Assembly (NCBI GenBank): GCA_964035545.1
Contig: OZ037767.1
Span: forward strand, 8,546,207-8,610,206
Source: Bugula neritina
Taxonomy: Eukaryota > Bryozoa > Gymnolaemata > Cheilostomatida > Bugulidae
DNA: 64,000 nucleotides
Direction of reading: 5' to 3'
Positions 51,781 through 64,000 of this stretch are shown one piece after another. Positions within the stretch are counted from its first letter, which is position 1; the number at the start of each line of letters is the position of its first letter. Both the position numbers and the translations under genes were made by a program. A model generated the notes under the pieces. That model was not told where the DNA came from. It worked only from the letters and a program-made list of their open reading frames with translations, and did no database searches.

Positions 51781-54244
51781 ATCTCTTTAACTTACAACTA
51801 GCTGACTTAGTAGTTCATTGGTAACATTATTTTTCACTCTTTCACTTTCAGGCCAAGTTGAAGTTTATGGACATGTAGTTGTTCATCAAGATGTAGAGTT
51901 GCAAGTAAAGTTTACTATTCAGCACACTGGAATGTAGCCTTCACACCTTTCTCAAGCTATCGGTGCTATATACGAGGGGACCGTGCTAAAAGCCACCAAC
52001 AGAACCTTGCACTCTTGACCTCATGTTCTAAATAAAAAGAACAAGGACATAACTCCTAATACACTCAATTATATGTATTTACATGTAAAGACAACTTCCA
52101 TAAAACTGCTTAATTGCAGTCAAAGTTGTCCATGATGATAATTGCAAGTATTGTAATGCTCCTGACCTTACAATTTGTAACTTCCTTGCAAGATTTCAGC
52201 TATATATGTTATCACTGGACATAAAGGCCCCGTGTGTTAAAGAATAATATCATAGTTTGTATAAACTATTATTCATTGTGTATTATATACAAGAGCATAC
52301 AATTATGATGAATTGTCATAAATATGATACAGTTTTATAGGTTACAAAACACAAAAATTCGTCAATATTAAAGCTTGCATCACCCTAATAAAAGTTTTGA
52401 AATAGAGTTATTGGCAGCCACATTCATTCTGATAGCAAGTAGCTGACAGCAACTCTTTCACACAACTGCTTTGAATAAAGTGCTTGAAAATAGCATTTAT
52501 ATTTCATTTGACCACTTTAAATTCTATGCACCACTCATCACACAAAACAAGCAATTATAAGTATGTAATGTATATATATTGCTCATTAATTTAGCCAGTT
52601 GCATCATATTAATTACTAAATATTACTGATAATTTGCTATATATCAATGTTACATTCAACATAGTATAATTCCAGTTACTAAAAGGTAACAACAGACTTT
52701 GATCACACATTTTTTTAATTTCTTTTGTTCCCAATTATAAATTAATAAGATATGTGTATAATATTTGGATGAGATATATAGACAATAACAGAAGTATATT
52801 GCTAACATTATTATGTAAATTAAACATAATATGCAACAGCTGCATGAGTTTGTTACATAATATTAGCATTTTCCTACTTTAGTTAGATAAAGCATTTCAA
52901 TTTATTATTATAGAGCAATATTTTTCAATGCAACCTAAAAGTATTTAATTGTTCATATTTAATAGCGGTTGCAATTGTTCAAGATGGAGGTATAAAGCTC
53001 TCATTTGACTGGACAGAAAGAACTGGTGATGCAGTGCCAAAAAAGTTTAGTTAGGCATTTCTAGAAGCTTCAATTTTCTCCTAATTTAATTCCAGCATTC
53101 CTCATAGTAATACTCTCAAGTAGCCTTCAACCGAATAGGTTTTCTCTAGTGTTTATATCTTGAGAAATTTGTTTTAACTATGAGGTGTTTTTCTAATTTG
53201 TGTAATATACTGTAGACTAAAACACAGCATTCACAGTTCAGCTTTATTTACAGTTTAATATGAAGGGAAGTTATATAATAGCTGAGAGCTTTAATAGCGT
53301 ATAAAAAAAGTTTGAGATGGGTAGAACAAAATTATTCATTAAAAACACAAGGGACTAGAACTGTTTTTACTCTAGTTACTTTAAAGCTTAACATAATAAT
53401 ATTGTAAAAAAACTGTGATAATTAATTATAATCATTATGCTTTAATAATAATTATTCCGGAACAATTCGATTTTGTTTCTGTTTTGAAATAACAAATTAA
53501 TAAAAATTAATAATGACTTGCAAGTATGCCAAAAATATGAATTGTTGTTGAGCACAGCTACTACAGTTTTATTTATTTGTGAGGAATGTTACTTATATCA
53601 GAGCTGAAAGGTGCTTGCTATGAGGATATTGCTCTTTCGTGTCAATTATTCGTACAGATGGAATCCCAAGAGGTACTGTGATTAGAATTCTTGTCAGCCC
53701 GTCATAAAAACTTATCTATTTAAGCATACAAAGTTGCTGAATATATCTTGAGATTTGGGTACAGAAAATGCAAGTTTTAAGAGATACAATCTTTCAAATA
53801 TGCAATTGCTTCTTTTCAATCTTGTGAGATTGGGATGAAGGAATGAATATTATACTAAGCACAGTTTTAGCTGCAATCTCTTTGCATTTCATATATCATC
53901 ACAAAGTCCTTTAGAAAAAATTATGAATGTTGAGCTACAGGCTATAAAACAAACTTTCTTTAACACATGAACCATAATGTATTGTACTTTGGAACATACC
54001 TAACACCTGTGCTAGAAAAAATATATGCTGTGACATGTATTCCTACACAGATATTTTGTTGTGACAATTTGCACAATGTTGATAACTATTGGGAAGTAAT
54101 AGAACACGTAGCAGGGCTTACTTTACATTAGACAGGTGAATTATATGCAACACAGGGTAGAAAATCGACACTATTTTGTTTTTAATCGCTGCAACCTGCA
54201 CATTCTTGCATTTTAAGTACAAGTTTTATTTTGACTGACTAAAG

Positions 54245-54253
54245 TATATAAAA
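54245..54253 (+). promoter_or_regulatory. TATA box of the small secreted-protein gene
   Basis: TATATAAAA lies 99 bases upstream of the ATG at 54344, at a distance suited to a transcription start near 54275. Confidence 0.6.
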
Positions 54254-54343
54254 CTAGGCAATATGTGAAATTTTACACAGTTTGTATCAGAGGTCTGTTT
54301 GCACGTGTACTATTATAAAGTAACTTGACTATTTAGCAAAAAC

Positions 54344-55466
54344 ATGAAAATGAACATGACACAGGTGAGTTTAGTGAAATTCCATAGTTACTTGCAAATT
54401 AATACAGTACAGTAATATAATTTGCTAATATTCCACAATATAGTATTTTATCGTTACAATTTTACATGAGTCAATATTTAGTATTTTTCTTAGTACTTTT
54501 CATAAATAACTATTCTGTAGGCTTAAGCTCTGAATCATGAGAACATGTGCTTGAGTTGAATTATTTTCTAATTTTCCAATATGAGTCATTAGCTGGTATA
54601 ATATTATGATGAAGAGTAAATTAATGCATTATTATGTGTGCCCTACATTGATAGTTGGATTCGTTTGACACATCATCAAACCCAACACCTTATTTTAAAT
54701 CTATAGAATATTAAGTTACTTAGTCAAATAATTTCTGTTTTAAACAGAAAATACAAGTTTGATAAGACAAACAATAAGAATTTTGTTTGAATTTCGGTTC
54801 ATGAGTCAAAGTTAGACCTGAGAGATGTCGAGAGTTTAACTAAACTAGGGAGGCTTTGTATGGCTGACAGCATTTGGAAAATAAATTTATAGCTGAATAC
54901 AATATACAAAGTATAATAGTTGTGAAGAGCATATTTACTGCTAACACATAAATTTGACAATTAATATCAATTGTATTGCTAGAATTTCGAGTTTTTAAAA
55001 AAATTATTTGAAATTAACACATCATGAGTTTATGATCTTTATAGAAATAAATCAGCTTCTGCTTTTTTAAAAAGCTGATATATTTTTAACTTGAGTGAAA
55101 ATTTCATATTGAATATGCTTATACTTTTAGATCGCAGTTATTGGTGTTTTAATGCTGATGCTAACATCTACAGCTTCCTCCCAAAGTAGTAGCATTCCAC
55201 ATGGTTGCATCAGGTATGGAGGCATGCTGTTGCCCAAAAAGTCTAGAGGGGTTACATTTTACCTACGGTGCACGTGCATAGTTGGGTGCCTGTCGTGCGA
55301 GAACACATACAGAGGATATGACACGTTCAGGTGTTACCAGGAATGCCAGCAGACAGGTGCTAGCTTTGTGGATAGAGCGCCGTACAGATGTGACACGGGA
55401 TGGACTACATCCAACACCAGAAGCAAAAGACGCATAACGAAAGTGACTTCTAGTGTATTGCACTGA
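54344..55466 (+). CDS. Small secreted eight-cysteine protein, 118 residues, function unknown
   Basis: Two exons, 54344-54364 and 55131-55466, joined in phase 0 (CAG|GTGAGT to TTTTAG|ATC). The protein starts MKMNMTQIAVIGVLMLMLTS, a classic signal peptide; cleavage is likely after Ala22 or near Ser24. The mature chain has eight cysteines at 33, 54, 56, 60, 63, 75, 79 and 94, spaced C-x20-C-x-C-x3-C-x2-C-x11-C-x3-C-x14-C, which suggests four disulphides. A basic cluster RSKRR (104-108) near the C-terminus may be a convertase site. The intron splits the signal peptide, common for small secreted proteins. I do not recognise the family; the spacing loosely recalls single von Willebrand C domains, but this is a guess. 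Extracellular signalling, defence or matrix roles are all possible. Confidence 0.82.
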
Positions 55467-56026
55467 TCTTTATCATATAGAACTGTTTAATATTGCATTG
55501 TACATTCATTTTATACAGTTGCTATTTGCTGTTTTATACTTATTATGAAGTTTATTGATTAGCCTTTGGTTGCATTGCTGGTATAAAACTGTCACAAAAT
55601 TACAATGTTTTTATCAGAAGTTTGTACATACATGCTTGAATATTCATTGTGGTTTCTTGTAGGAAGATAAAAATATAACAATTGGACATTTGCAGACCAA
55701 ACTGAAGACTTTTATTTTAATCAATTAGTCATAAAAAACCCGCCATTGATGAAAATGAAATCAATATATTGAGTGCAATTACTATATACAAATTTTACAT
55801 ATTTCAATTCAACAAGACAAATATGTTTTGCAGTCCTCAGATATTACAAGGCATATGCTAAAATTGTGCTTTTACGCACATATAAAATATCATTGATTAA
55901 ATTTACAACTACTACTTGGTTAACTGAATACAACACACTTCATAGATAGTCAAAAGTTGGTTGGCAGTTGAAGGACAATCTATGTTGGTATTCAGTTACG
56001 AAGCCTTCATTACTTACTCTCGTTTC
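55467..56026. other. Convergent 3' flanks of the secreted-protein and pinin genes
   Basis: Short intergenic spacer containing both 3' UTRs. The minus-strand AATAAA at 55711-55716 fits pinin. No plus-strand AATAAA close to 55466 was seen. Confidence 0.5.
55711..55716 (-). terminator. Polyadenylation signal of the pinin gene
   Basis: TTTATT on the plus strand reads AATAAA on the minus strand, about 310 bases after the pinin stop codon. Confidence 0.5.
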
Positions 56027-59000
56027 CTACTCCTTAGCCTCAGGTTCTGACTCACTGCCAGAGGTGGAGCCGGAGTCGCTGCCTGACGCCGACCCGGAGT
56101 CAGATGCTGAGTCAGCACTGCTAGAACCATCTTTATCTTTCTTACCAACTTTACGTTTGGGCGACCTGCTACGAGATTTGCTGGCTGAGTTAGCGCTTCT
56201 ACCCTGTCTTGCACTTTTTCCCTCTTCTTGTGTATTTGAGTGAACTTTAGACTTACCTGAGCTCTCCTGTTGAGCTGGAGCTGAGGCTAAACTCTGCTGA
56301 GTTAGCTGCTGAGAAGTGCTAGACTCATTTAACTCATCATCGGAGACTGGGATTTCATCTCCTAACCCGTGACTTACCTGTTGAGACTGATTATCACCCT
56401 CACTACCCTCATCTCCTTTACCCTCCTCTAACACTTCATGTTTCACTACCACCGCCTCTTCTCTCTTCACTTTGATAGCCTGTGTCTCCTTGGGAACTTC
56501 TTGCTGCTCAGAAGGTTCGGCGACGCTCACCTCTCCTTCCTCAATCTCATCATTTGAGTCCTCAGAATCAGATCCCGAGTGATCAGATTTGTCGGCAGGC
56601 GTTTCCGTCTGTTCGGCATTTCCTCTATCAATGTTGCTCCTCTGTCTATTTCTAAACGGCATGGACATAATACGGTCTATTTCCTCTTGCAGCTTCTTTC
56701 TACGTTCCTTCACCAGCGCTGCAACACAATTCATCTTAGTGAACAATTAATACACAGCATAAGGCTATAGGTTCTACTGCTATATTGCAAGGTTCTTTTT
56801 AGAATACCAGACATTGTAAGCGAGTTGTAACACATCCCATCTGACATCTCAGCCCAAACAACTACGTTATTTTTGACTATTTTCAGCTCAGATCAAAACA
56901 AGCTGACATTACTTGAGCAGACACACATAGTGAACCCACACGTAGCCAATACTACTTCCCAGTCTATATAACTCTCTATTTCAATTTAGCTATTGCTCTT
57001 TTAAAACTATTAATAATATTCAACTATAAACTGCAGAAGTGATGACGAACCCTAGACTATTTGAGAAATCGCAGAGTTTAAGGGGGAAGAGGTTACACCC
57101 CTTCATTTATCAGACAAATTGCCCTGAAATATATACAACTAACTTCTATTGTGTTCTAGTTGGAAGCTAGATTTGTAACGAATTTATGTAACTAAAAATT
57201 GAGCCAGCTATCGCCATTGAATATTTGATTACATTTATTAGATAGTACGTAGGGTTGAATTAGTTGGACAAACACTTTCAATCACATTCAACTTAAAACA
57301 CACAGTTTATGATCAGAAGCAAAGTGTAGCCAGTAAAAGACCCATTCTGATCGCAGGTGATACTGCACGCAGGTAATACTGATACACTATTTAAACTAAC
57401 CCTCAATGTAATCCTCAGTGTCTTCTAGCGCTCTCTCATTGGCCGGAAGCATTCTCTTGGGCATGTAGTAGATTTGATGCTTTCCTTTAGTTGTTCTGAT
57501 AAAGTTGGCCTGATCTCTGATCACTTTCTCCCATTCTTCAAACTGTAACAATATTTCCTGTTTGATTAGATGCGCAGTTCATGAGTTCTACTGTATCAAG
57601 CATCACATTTTATAACTTTCGAGAACAATTATCAAAACATCAGATTATTACTACATCTTGTTTGAGAATTAAAATAAAGGGAGAGATAGCTAGATGGACC
57701 CACCGCCCGCACAAGTTTCATTTTAGTTTCCAGCTGTCTCAACTCCCTCTGTTTTTCTCTCCGCTCAGTCCAAAGAGCTGCCTTTTCTCGCCGCAACTGA
57801 AACTGTTCATCTCGCTGCTTTTCTTCCAGTTTCTTCTCCACCTCAGCTCTGCGTTTCTCCTAAATATTAACCAAACATCAAAGTTCAACTGAGAAGTATA
57901 TACTCTGCAGTAGACATTTATAAACTGCTGATTCATTGTTGCAAACCAAGTGTTGATTAGAAAAAAAAGCATTAGAAAGTCATGAAATTCACCTGTTCTT
58001 TTAACCAGAAAACTAAATATTCTAAAGTATTGTATTAAAAACAGAAAGTTCAAATTTCAAGAATCAACAGCTATATTATATAGTCACATAAATAACAACA
58101 AAGGATGCTTACAATAAAAGCATTGCTGTCCGAAACAAACATTAAGATTTGCTAAAACAGAATGTGCATATTTTTCTCCAGTTGCATAAAACCAATTAAA
58201 AACGTTTCTAATAAAATCAATAGAGCTACAGCTGAATGGCAAAATCTAAACCGTTGTGACTAGCAGTTTGCGGGAAGGAGCATTCAACCAATATTAGCAA
58301 GTACTGTTAAAACCTACCCGGTCTTCATCTTTCTTTGTAGTCTTTTGAAAACTTTGTAGCGTACCCAGCAGAGCCCCAAACATCCGCCTATTCCTGCAAC
58401 ACGTCACAGAAAGTGTGAAGTAGACAAATATCCTGAACACGAACAGACAACTCTGAAAGGCATGTGTACTATTGATATTTGAATCCAGCACTGCCAGTGA
58501 GATGAAAAAGATAACATAGAGGGAGTTGTAGCTTCAGAGTTGAAGGTAAGAAAATATATTAAAACTTAGGCATAGATAGAAGGATAAGTACAGATCAGAT
58601 AAATTAAATTTTAAAATTCAAATAGAAGTAGATAGAGGGCATTGATCAAGTGGCCATGGTAAGAAATGGTGGAAACTTGTTCTCAAATTTTTTGATTTAC
58701 TCATAATTTGTAAGCATAGTTCAACCATTTGTGTTATGGCAGAACAAAATTGTTAAAAAGGGAAACTACTAATTGTAGAGGTGATCAACACATTTCAACA
58801 AGCCTGTTCACCTCTGTAACGCTATGTTGGGCAAATTAAGTTAGCCACAAGCATTATAATCATGCTGAAAAGATGTCATTTTGAAAAGCTGACAAGCTTT
58901 TGCAAGTTGTTCTCTCACACTGGATCTGTTTTAGTGAGTTGTGGTCACATGGTCAAACCACTTGTAGAATATATTGTGTAACATTTATGTCATTATTATG

Positions 59001-61529
59001 TAATGATTCCCTTTATTATTGATTATTAAACAGTGCATACTTTATACGGACCAATAACCTAGCACTATGAGATGTTTATTAGCATGTTTTTCTGGAGGTA
59101 ATTGGTGGGAGTTGTGTTAAAGCTACATTGAGTAGACAAATCTGAAAATATGGCTTTATGAGGCCTGAATTTCAAGTTTTAGTTTGACTAGCTGTATAAC
59201 CTCAGGGCGCCATGTTACAAGACAAAACAATGCCTTTGATAGGATGAGTGTTGTATATAATTGGTGTGTAAAAATATTAAACAGGAAAAGCAATATTGAT
59301 ACAACTCATACCAGCTTTATGCTTGCTATTGTACAAATCAACAAATTCTGATTTATTATATTGGAGTATCAACGGCTGATGTACTAAGGGCTATGCAGAC
59401 AGTTTAGTTACAGTAAATGTGGACATACCTGGCCATCCCTTTCCTATCTGTCTTCATGGCCAGAGAATCCTCTCTCTTAGGGACTTCCACAACAGTAGGT
59501 ACAAACACAGACTGCACTGCAAGCTGTCACAAAACAACAAGATGATAATTTCTACTGAAACAACACTAACATCTTGACTATATTACAATTCTCCTATAAA
59601 ATCCTCAACACTGCTAAACCTAATATGCAGTGACACCATGTTGAATGCTTAGTCCAGCAGATCCTACTAAATATAGAGGGTACAATACAGGTTAGCACCA
59701 GGTGGAGCAAACAGCAAGTATATAGGCAGCTGTAATGAACATAGTTTCACTGTAACATGTAGGCAGTTTCACTTTAGTCCTGAAAATTTGTGTTGCGTGA
59801 ACAAATTCAAGTGATTATCAAAATATACACTGGATGTTACGACTAAACCTTACAATCAAGATTGAAGCAGCGGATTGGGCTCTGTGGTAGAAAGTCACAC
59901 ATTGAATTAAACCAGTACATGACAGTGTCAGCTCTTACCTTAGTAGGAAGCTGGTCATCTTCATCTCCACTGTCGGCAGCTCTTCGTCTTTTGGGTCCTA
60001 ACCGAGACTGTATGCTGCCAGGTCTGACAAAAGAATTGTATTACAGATACAAGTCTTTTTAAATATAAGAAACAACTATTTCTTCTTAAAGTTGAAGCAT
60101 TTCAAAGTAAAACTATGTGACCTGTAAGACCTAAACTACGCCTAAAAAGGACTGTATAAAATTACTTATCAAAAGCTTATTCTTTAACGAAACAAGCAGC
60201 CAATCTACATGGTTACATTGTCTGCAGTGCACTAGAGCTTCAATACCTTCACATTATATATAAATGTTATACAAGTTTATATCCAACTTACTTTCAACAA
60301 TGGTAATACATTGGAACCACAGCAGACCTACATTCAATACAATTAATAGTAATCTTATAGAATAGATACCTGACAGGTCCATCTTGAGATACACGTCGGA
60401 CTAAATGTCGCCCCTTCTCTACACTCCCAGGACCCCCTATGGGTTCCCTGTTAGGATTGTTAAGAATTCGTCTAAACAATATAAGAAGCATAGTTATTAG
60501 ATATAAATACCAACAGAAGATTTGAGTGGGTAGGTTAGGATTTAGGTCAAACTGTAGACATTTCTAAACAACTTTGCTGTATCTTTGATAACTTTAGTTA
60601 TGTCATTAGCCAAAAACTAAAAATAACTAAAAGTTATTTAGAATAAAAAATAATTCCCTATTCAACCAAAAATCAATAAGCAACGATTAAATTATAACCT
60701 AGAAATCTTGAATCTATCACATAAGGGTAACAAAAACAGACCTGGCTTCACCGAATAATCTACCAGCTGCTTGTCCACCGTATCCAGCTGCATTGCCACT
60801 TGAACGGAAAACTCGTCTTTGAGGCCTAAGCATATAAAAGTAACTTGGGGGAACTTTTCAGATGACAGTTATTATGTAACATTGTATGGTGACAACAACT
60901 GAAATATTATGATAAATTTGTTGACATAATTTTTATAAACTAAGTTTTAATTTCATTGAAATATAAATACACAGTTAAATATATTTATAAAAAAAGATCA
61001 GCAGCCATATCCTCATAAAAAATTATCCTTTTTATTTTATATAACTAATACTATTTCAGTATTTGATTATAATTAATATTATAATGATAATCATAAATTC
61101 ATAATATTAATAATCAAATTTCATCTTTATTATTTCATATTAAATAATTAATATTATAATTGAAAATCATGACAATAATTATAATGATATCATCAAGTTC
61201 AACTTCAAGTTGAACTTTAACTTGAGTCTTGAAGTTAAAGAAAAGTGATCACCACATTCACATTGATTGACAATGAAGATATAAATTAAAGACTAAATTA
61301 ATTATGAATTAAAACACCTGTAAATACAAAAAATTCCTTTAGTTTACTTGTATTAAATCTAATACTTATAGTTATACTTATGGTAACAGCTTGAGTTTAA
61401 CTTGTACCACCTTAAGTTTTTTTCCAAGGGGTCACGGCCATACAGTTTGATGATATTTTCGTCAACGCCTTTTAAAGTCTGTTTAGCTTTTTCATACTCA
61501 TTATTGAGAGCAGCTGCAACAGCTTCCAT
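56027..61529 (-). CDS. PNN: Pinin, complete, nine coding exons, 516 residues
   Basis: Pinin is a nuclear-speckle protein of the exon-junction/splicing machinery, also reported at desmosomes in vertebrates. Exons: 61529-61411, 60825-60742, 60471-60370, 60023-59939, 59523-59429, 58393-58318, 57859-57704, 57542-57401, 56718-56027; the frame is 1551 bases and all phases agree. The N-terminus (AKQTLKGVDENIIKLYGRDP) matches the pinin/SDK N-terminal domain (AKESLKNVDENIRKLTGRDP in human). RNRRMFGALLGTLQSFQK (from residue 162) and the following coiled coil match the pinin/memA core. The last exon is acidic and Ser-rich with SKSRSRSPKRK and Ser/Gly/Glu repeats. VKRE and VKHE fit the sumoylation motif. 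An in-frame TGA directly precedes the ATG. Human pinin is longer (717 residues), mainly in its SR-rich tail. Confidence 0.95.
61020..61400. repeat. Degenerate low-complexity tract in pinin intron 1
   Basis: TATAATGATAATCATAAATTC, AAGTTCAACTTCAAGTTGAA and CTTTAACTTGAGTCTTGAAG are typical. It ends within about 10 bases of the exon 1 donor at 61410, just as in Rab11 intron 1. Confidence 0.65.
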
Positions 61530-62029
61530 TCATATAATTTGGTGCATAAACAGTACAAGCAAAAAATAAATATGCAGGAGTGAGTAAACCAGTGGTGGTG
61601 GAATTATTAGCGAAGTACGAAATTCAATGTCAATGTGAAACTGAATGACGATACTTTGCCTTGAAGGAATAATTCAACAGGTACTGTCCTATATTCTTTA
61701 TTATGTAAAATCTCAGGCTAAAAAGTGTGATTATATTGAATGAATGTTTAGCCTTAGCGAACAGTATATAGTAAAACAGATTGATTTCAGGTGCATTCCG
61801 CGCGAAAATGAGGTGTTTTCTGCAGCTATTTTAATTTACATTTCAAGTATATAATACAAATCCATCGGCAACCGACACTGAGATCTTTGCGCTACGGGCC
61901 GTGCCCTGGTCCACTCTCAACCCGAGGAGAGATGTTTGTTAGACCAAAAGCAAATGCATTACTTGCTCTCTGCATAAGTGATTGCGATGCTCTAAAATAA
62001 TAAATTGAATTGATAACCACTCTAAAAAT
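61530..62029. promoter_or_regulatory. Putative shared promoter region of pinin and the TRAPPC6-like gene
   Basis: GC-richer DNA with CpG-bearing patches (TCCGCGCGAAAATG near 61797; 61860-61990 with TTTGCGCTACGGGCCGTGCC). It lies between divergent genes and between two low-complexity tracts. No TATA box is obvious. Confidence 0.45.
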
Positions 62030-62870
62030 CATCATTATGTTATATCATATAATTATATGATATATGTATGATGATCATTTTACATTTTTTGTGTTGCATA
62101 AATTTTTAACTAACCCTCGAAGCTCAAACTTTTTACTCACAGTCTGAGTCAATCACAAGGCAGAGGCTTCAGACAGTCAGAATGAGAATGACCATCACAA
62201 TGTCATTGTGATTGTCCTAGTCAATTAGTCATAGTGATAGTCATAATAATTCACATTGTGATTATCAATGGTAGTGATACTAGTACTCATAGTCGTACAG
62301 TCATACTCATACTGATGCTGATTGAGTCAAACTCAATGTGAATGTCATACTCATGAGTCATTGTGATTGTAATACTAATAGTAGTAGAGTGTAGACTAAT
62401 AGTAATACTAATAGTAATTGTTTATTTTATATTTTATAAGTCTAATTGAGTAATTCAAAATTGTAACTATGGCTATCACTATCACTATGGGTATCACTTA
62501 TTAGTTATTAAGCTTAAGATAAACTTAGAATTAATACATATATTTAATTTTATAATGGTGATGATACTGATGCTATAACTATTCCTATTGGTATTAGTAT
62601 TACTATCAGTGTTACTCATTACTGTAAGTGTAAGTATTAGTATAAGTATAGTCTACACAGTATATACTTTCAGTGTTCCACTGACACTCACACGACACTG
62701 ACAGATTGTGACTCACAATGATTGAGAGTGAGTCTGATTACCACGGTTATAACCATAGGCATAGCTTATGACTATCAGTATCACTATCACTATAGCCATA
62801 GACATAGAAATTAATATAGTAATCAACTGGTTATATTTACATTACGAGAGTGCACTTGTAATATGAAATT
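62030..62870. repeat. Degenerate low-complexity tract between the divergent genes
   Basis: TACTAATAGTAATACTAATA, GTCATACTCATACTGATGCT and CTATCACTATGGGTATCACT recur with a loose six-base rhythm. It is the richest example of this sequence type in the window. Confidence 0.7.
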
Positions 62871-63306
62871 ATTAATATGCTTGGTTTTATAGAAAGTAAA
62901 CCCATTAAAATAAAAGTGATAAATAGACATAGTATTGAAAACAACAGTAAAAGTTGTCTTAATATTAAAGTATACATCATTAACAACCAGTCAGTCCAAT
63001 CTAAGTCTATGCTACTAATTTATTTTCAATTGTCAGAGTATGAAAAGCCAAGTTCATGCAAACAAATGACATAAAACAACTAAAATTTTAATTCATCATT
63101 CTTAAAAATAAAATAAAAATCACTATTTAAATTGCTGGTTATAAACATTGTTTCATTCTAACTTATTATTCACATAGTTTTGTATGCTTTTATACTAATG
63201 CCAGCCTGAAGTAATACTAGTTTTGGGTATGCTTAGTCACCAGTTGATCTGAATCTATTCATGTTTGAATTTATAGAGCAGATAAATTATTAGTGGAAAC
63301 AGAAAG

Positions 63307-64000
63307 ATGAACGATGAATACATATTTGAATATCTTCACATGGAAATGGTTGATCAGTTCTGCAACAGCTCCGACAGTAATGATGATATTGTGAGTTTGT
63401 TGAGTGTGTTAGTAAGCATTCTATTACTCAATATGAAACAGTACTATTGACTATTATGTTAAAGTTTATAAATTTCTGTGATCTTATATATTGCATTGTG
63501 ATCATTTTAATGGTGCAGTTTTATCAAAGCAAATTTATTATTTCAATTTAGTTTTTATTACTTTTCAATCATCTCTCACATAAATTGTTAATAACATGAA
63601 TCATGTATATCATTCTCGATGTTTGCAAAGATGTGGTACTTTGTGTAATAATTATTGCCTTAAACCAAGTGATGCCTTATAGACTTTGAAGTTACTAATT
63701 AGTAGGAACCTTTCTTTTTGTTTGGAGAAAGAGAAAAGCATTTATTTTTATCTAAACCGAATTTCTAGCATGTTTTATTGTGCTGAATTTCGTAAGTTGT
63801 TTAAAAAAAAGTTAAAAAACTTGTATTCGTTCCAACTGTTTAAATTCATTTTGAAAATATACAATTTTAGTTTTTAGATGAAAGGTATATTCTGTTTCTT
63901 TAGCATATAAAGAATGTGTGCATTATAGATCTACCATATGTAGTATACATAGAAATTAATTTTCTATGTATTTTCAAATATTCTTTTTGTAGAATACAGC
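63307..64000 (+). CDS. Probable TRAPP complex subunit 6 (TRAPPC6), first exon, partial
   Basis: Exon 1 is 63307-63390 and encodes MNDEYIFEYLHMEMVDQFCN and eight more residues, ending in phase 0 at ATT|GTGAGT. The pattern D-x(2)-F-x-[FY]-LH-x-EMV is that of TRAPPC6A/B, Rab-GEF complex subunits acting in ER-Golgi traffic. A good acceptor, TTCTTTTTGTAG, ends at 63992 and exon 2 would begin at 63993 (AATACAGC). Only 28 residues can be read, so the assignment rests on one motif. The 600-base intron has nothing else. Confidence 0.55.

Larger units (their letters stand above)
49556..54343. other. Gene-poor interval upstream of PLC beta
   Basis: No exon is supported on either strand. A plus-strand TATATAAGG stands alone at 50221-50229 in a GC-richer patch. 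A GC-richer, CpG-bearing patch at about 51930-52020 sits just right of a low-complexity tract (51160-51780), the same layout as the Rab11 and pinin promoters, and may be the PLC-beta transcription start. Much of the remainder is plain AT-rich DNA. Confidence 0.45.

Overview
The window is nuclear DNA from an invertebrate animal. It is AT-rich, and its genes are split into many short exons (about 45 to 270 bases, one of 692) by GT-AG introns; the genes are animal families (Rab11, a WDR49/WDR64-type ciliary WD protein, phospholipase C beta, pinin, a probable TRAPPC6). No bacterial operon, phage or CRISPR structure is present. I could not settle the phylum; a lophotrochozoan, other spiralian, cnidarian or sponge would all be compatible.

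Layout, left to right. (1) 8-2728, minus strand: the first three coding exons of a Rab11 GTPase; the gene runs off the left edge. (2) 2729-6986: promoter-like GC-richer core, low-complexity DNA, a tRNA-derived SINE, a long AT microsatellite and a fold-back element. (3) 6987-17377, plus strand: a complete 22-exon gene for a 1082-residue WDR49/WDR64-family protein with an EF-hand-like N-terminus and about 12 WD-type blades. (4) 17378-19922: convergent 3' ends, with two unplaced minus-strand splice-site candidates. (5) 19923-49183, minus strand: a complete 30-exon phospholipase C beta gene (1346 residues); its introns carry many minisatellites, SINE copies and palindromic MITE-like elements. (6) 49184-54343: gene-poor, probably holding the PLC-beta transcription start. 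(7) 54344-55466, plus strand: a two-exon gene for a small secreted eight-cysteine protein of unknown function, with a TATA box. (8) 56027-61529, minus strand: a complete nine-exon pinin gene (516 residues). (9) 63307 to the right edge, plus strand: the first exon of a probable TRAPPC6 subunit gene, divergent from pinin.

The exon models were built by hand from splice sites. Every junction keeps the reading frame, and the three long genes close on whole codon counts (3249, 4041 and 1551 bases with stop), which strongly supports them. Rab11 and TRAPPC6 both belong to membrane traffic and PLC beta is a G-protein effector, but nothing in the sequence shows that the neighbours act together.

The most unusual content is non-coding: tracts of degenerate ACT/AGT/TCA-rich DNA flanking promoter cores, intronic minisatellites that abut splice sites (one copies a 5' splice site over and over), a four-copy tRNA-SINE family with a conserved tail, a three-copy palindromic element family, and a possible alternative C-terminal exon of PLC beta.
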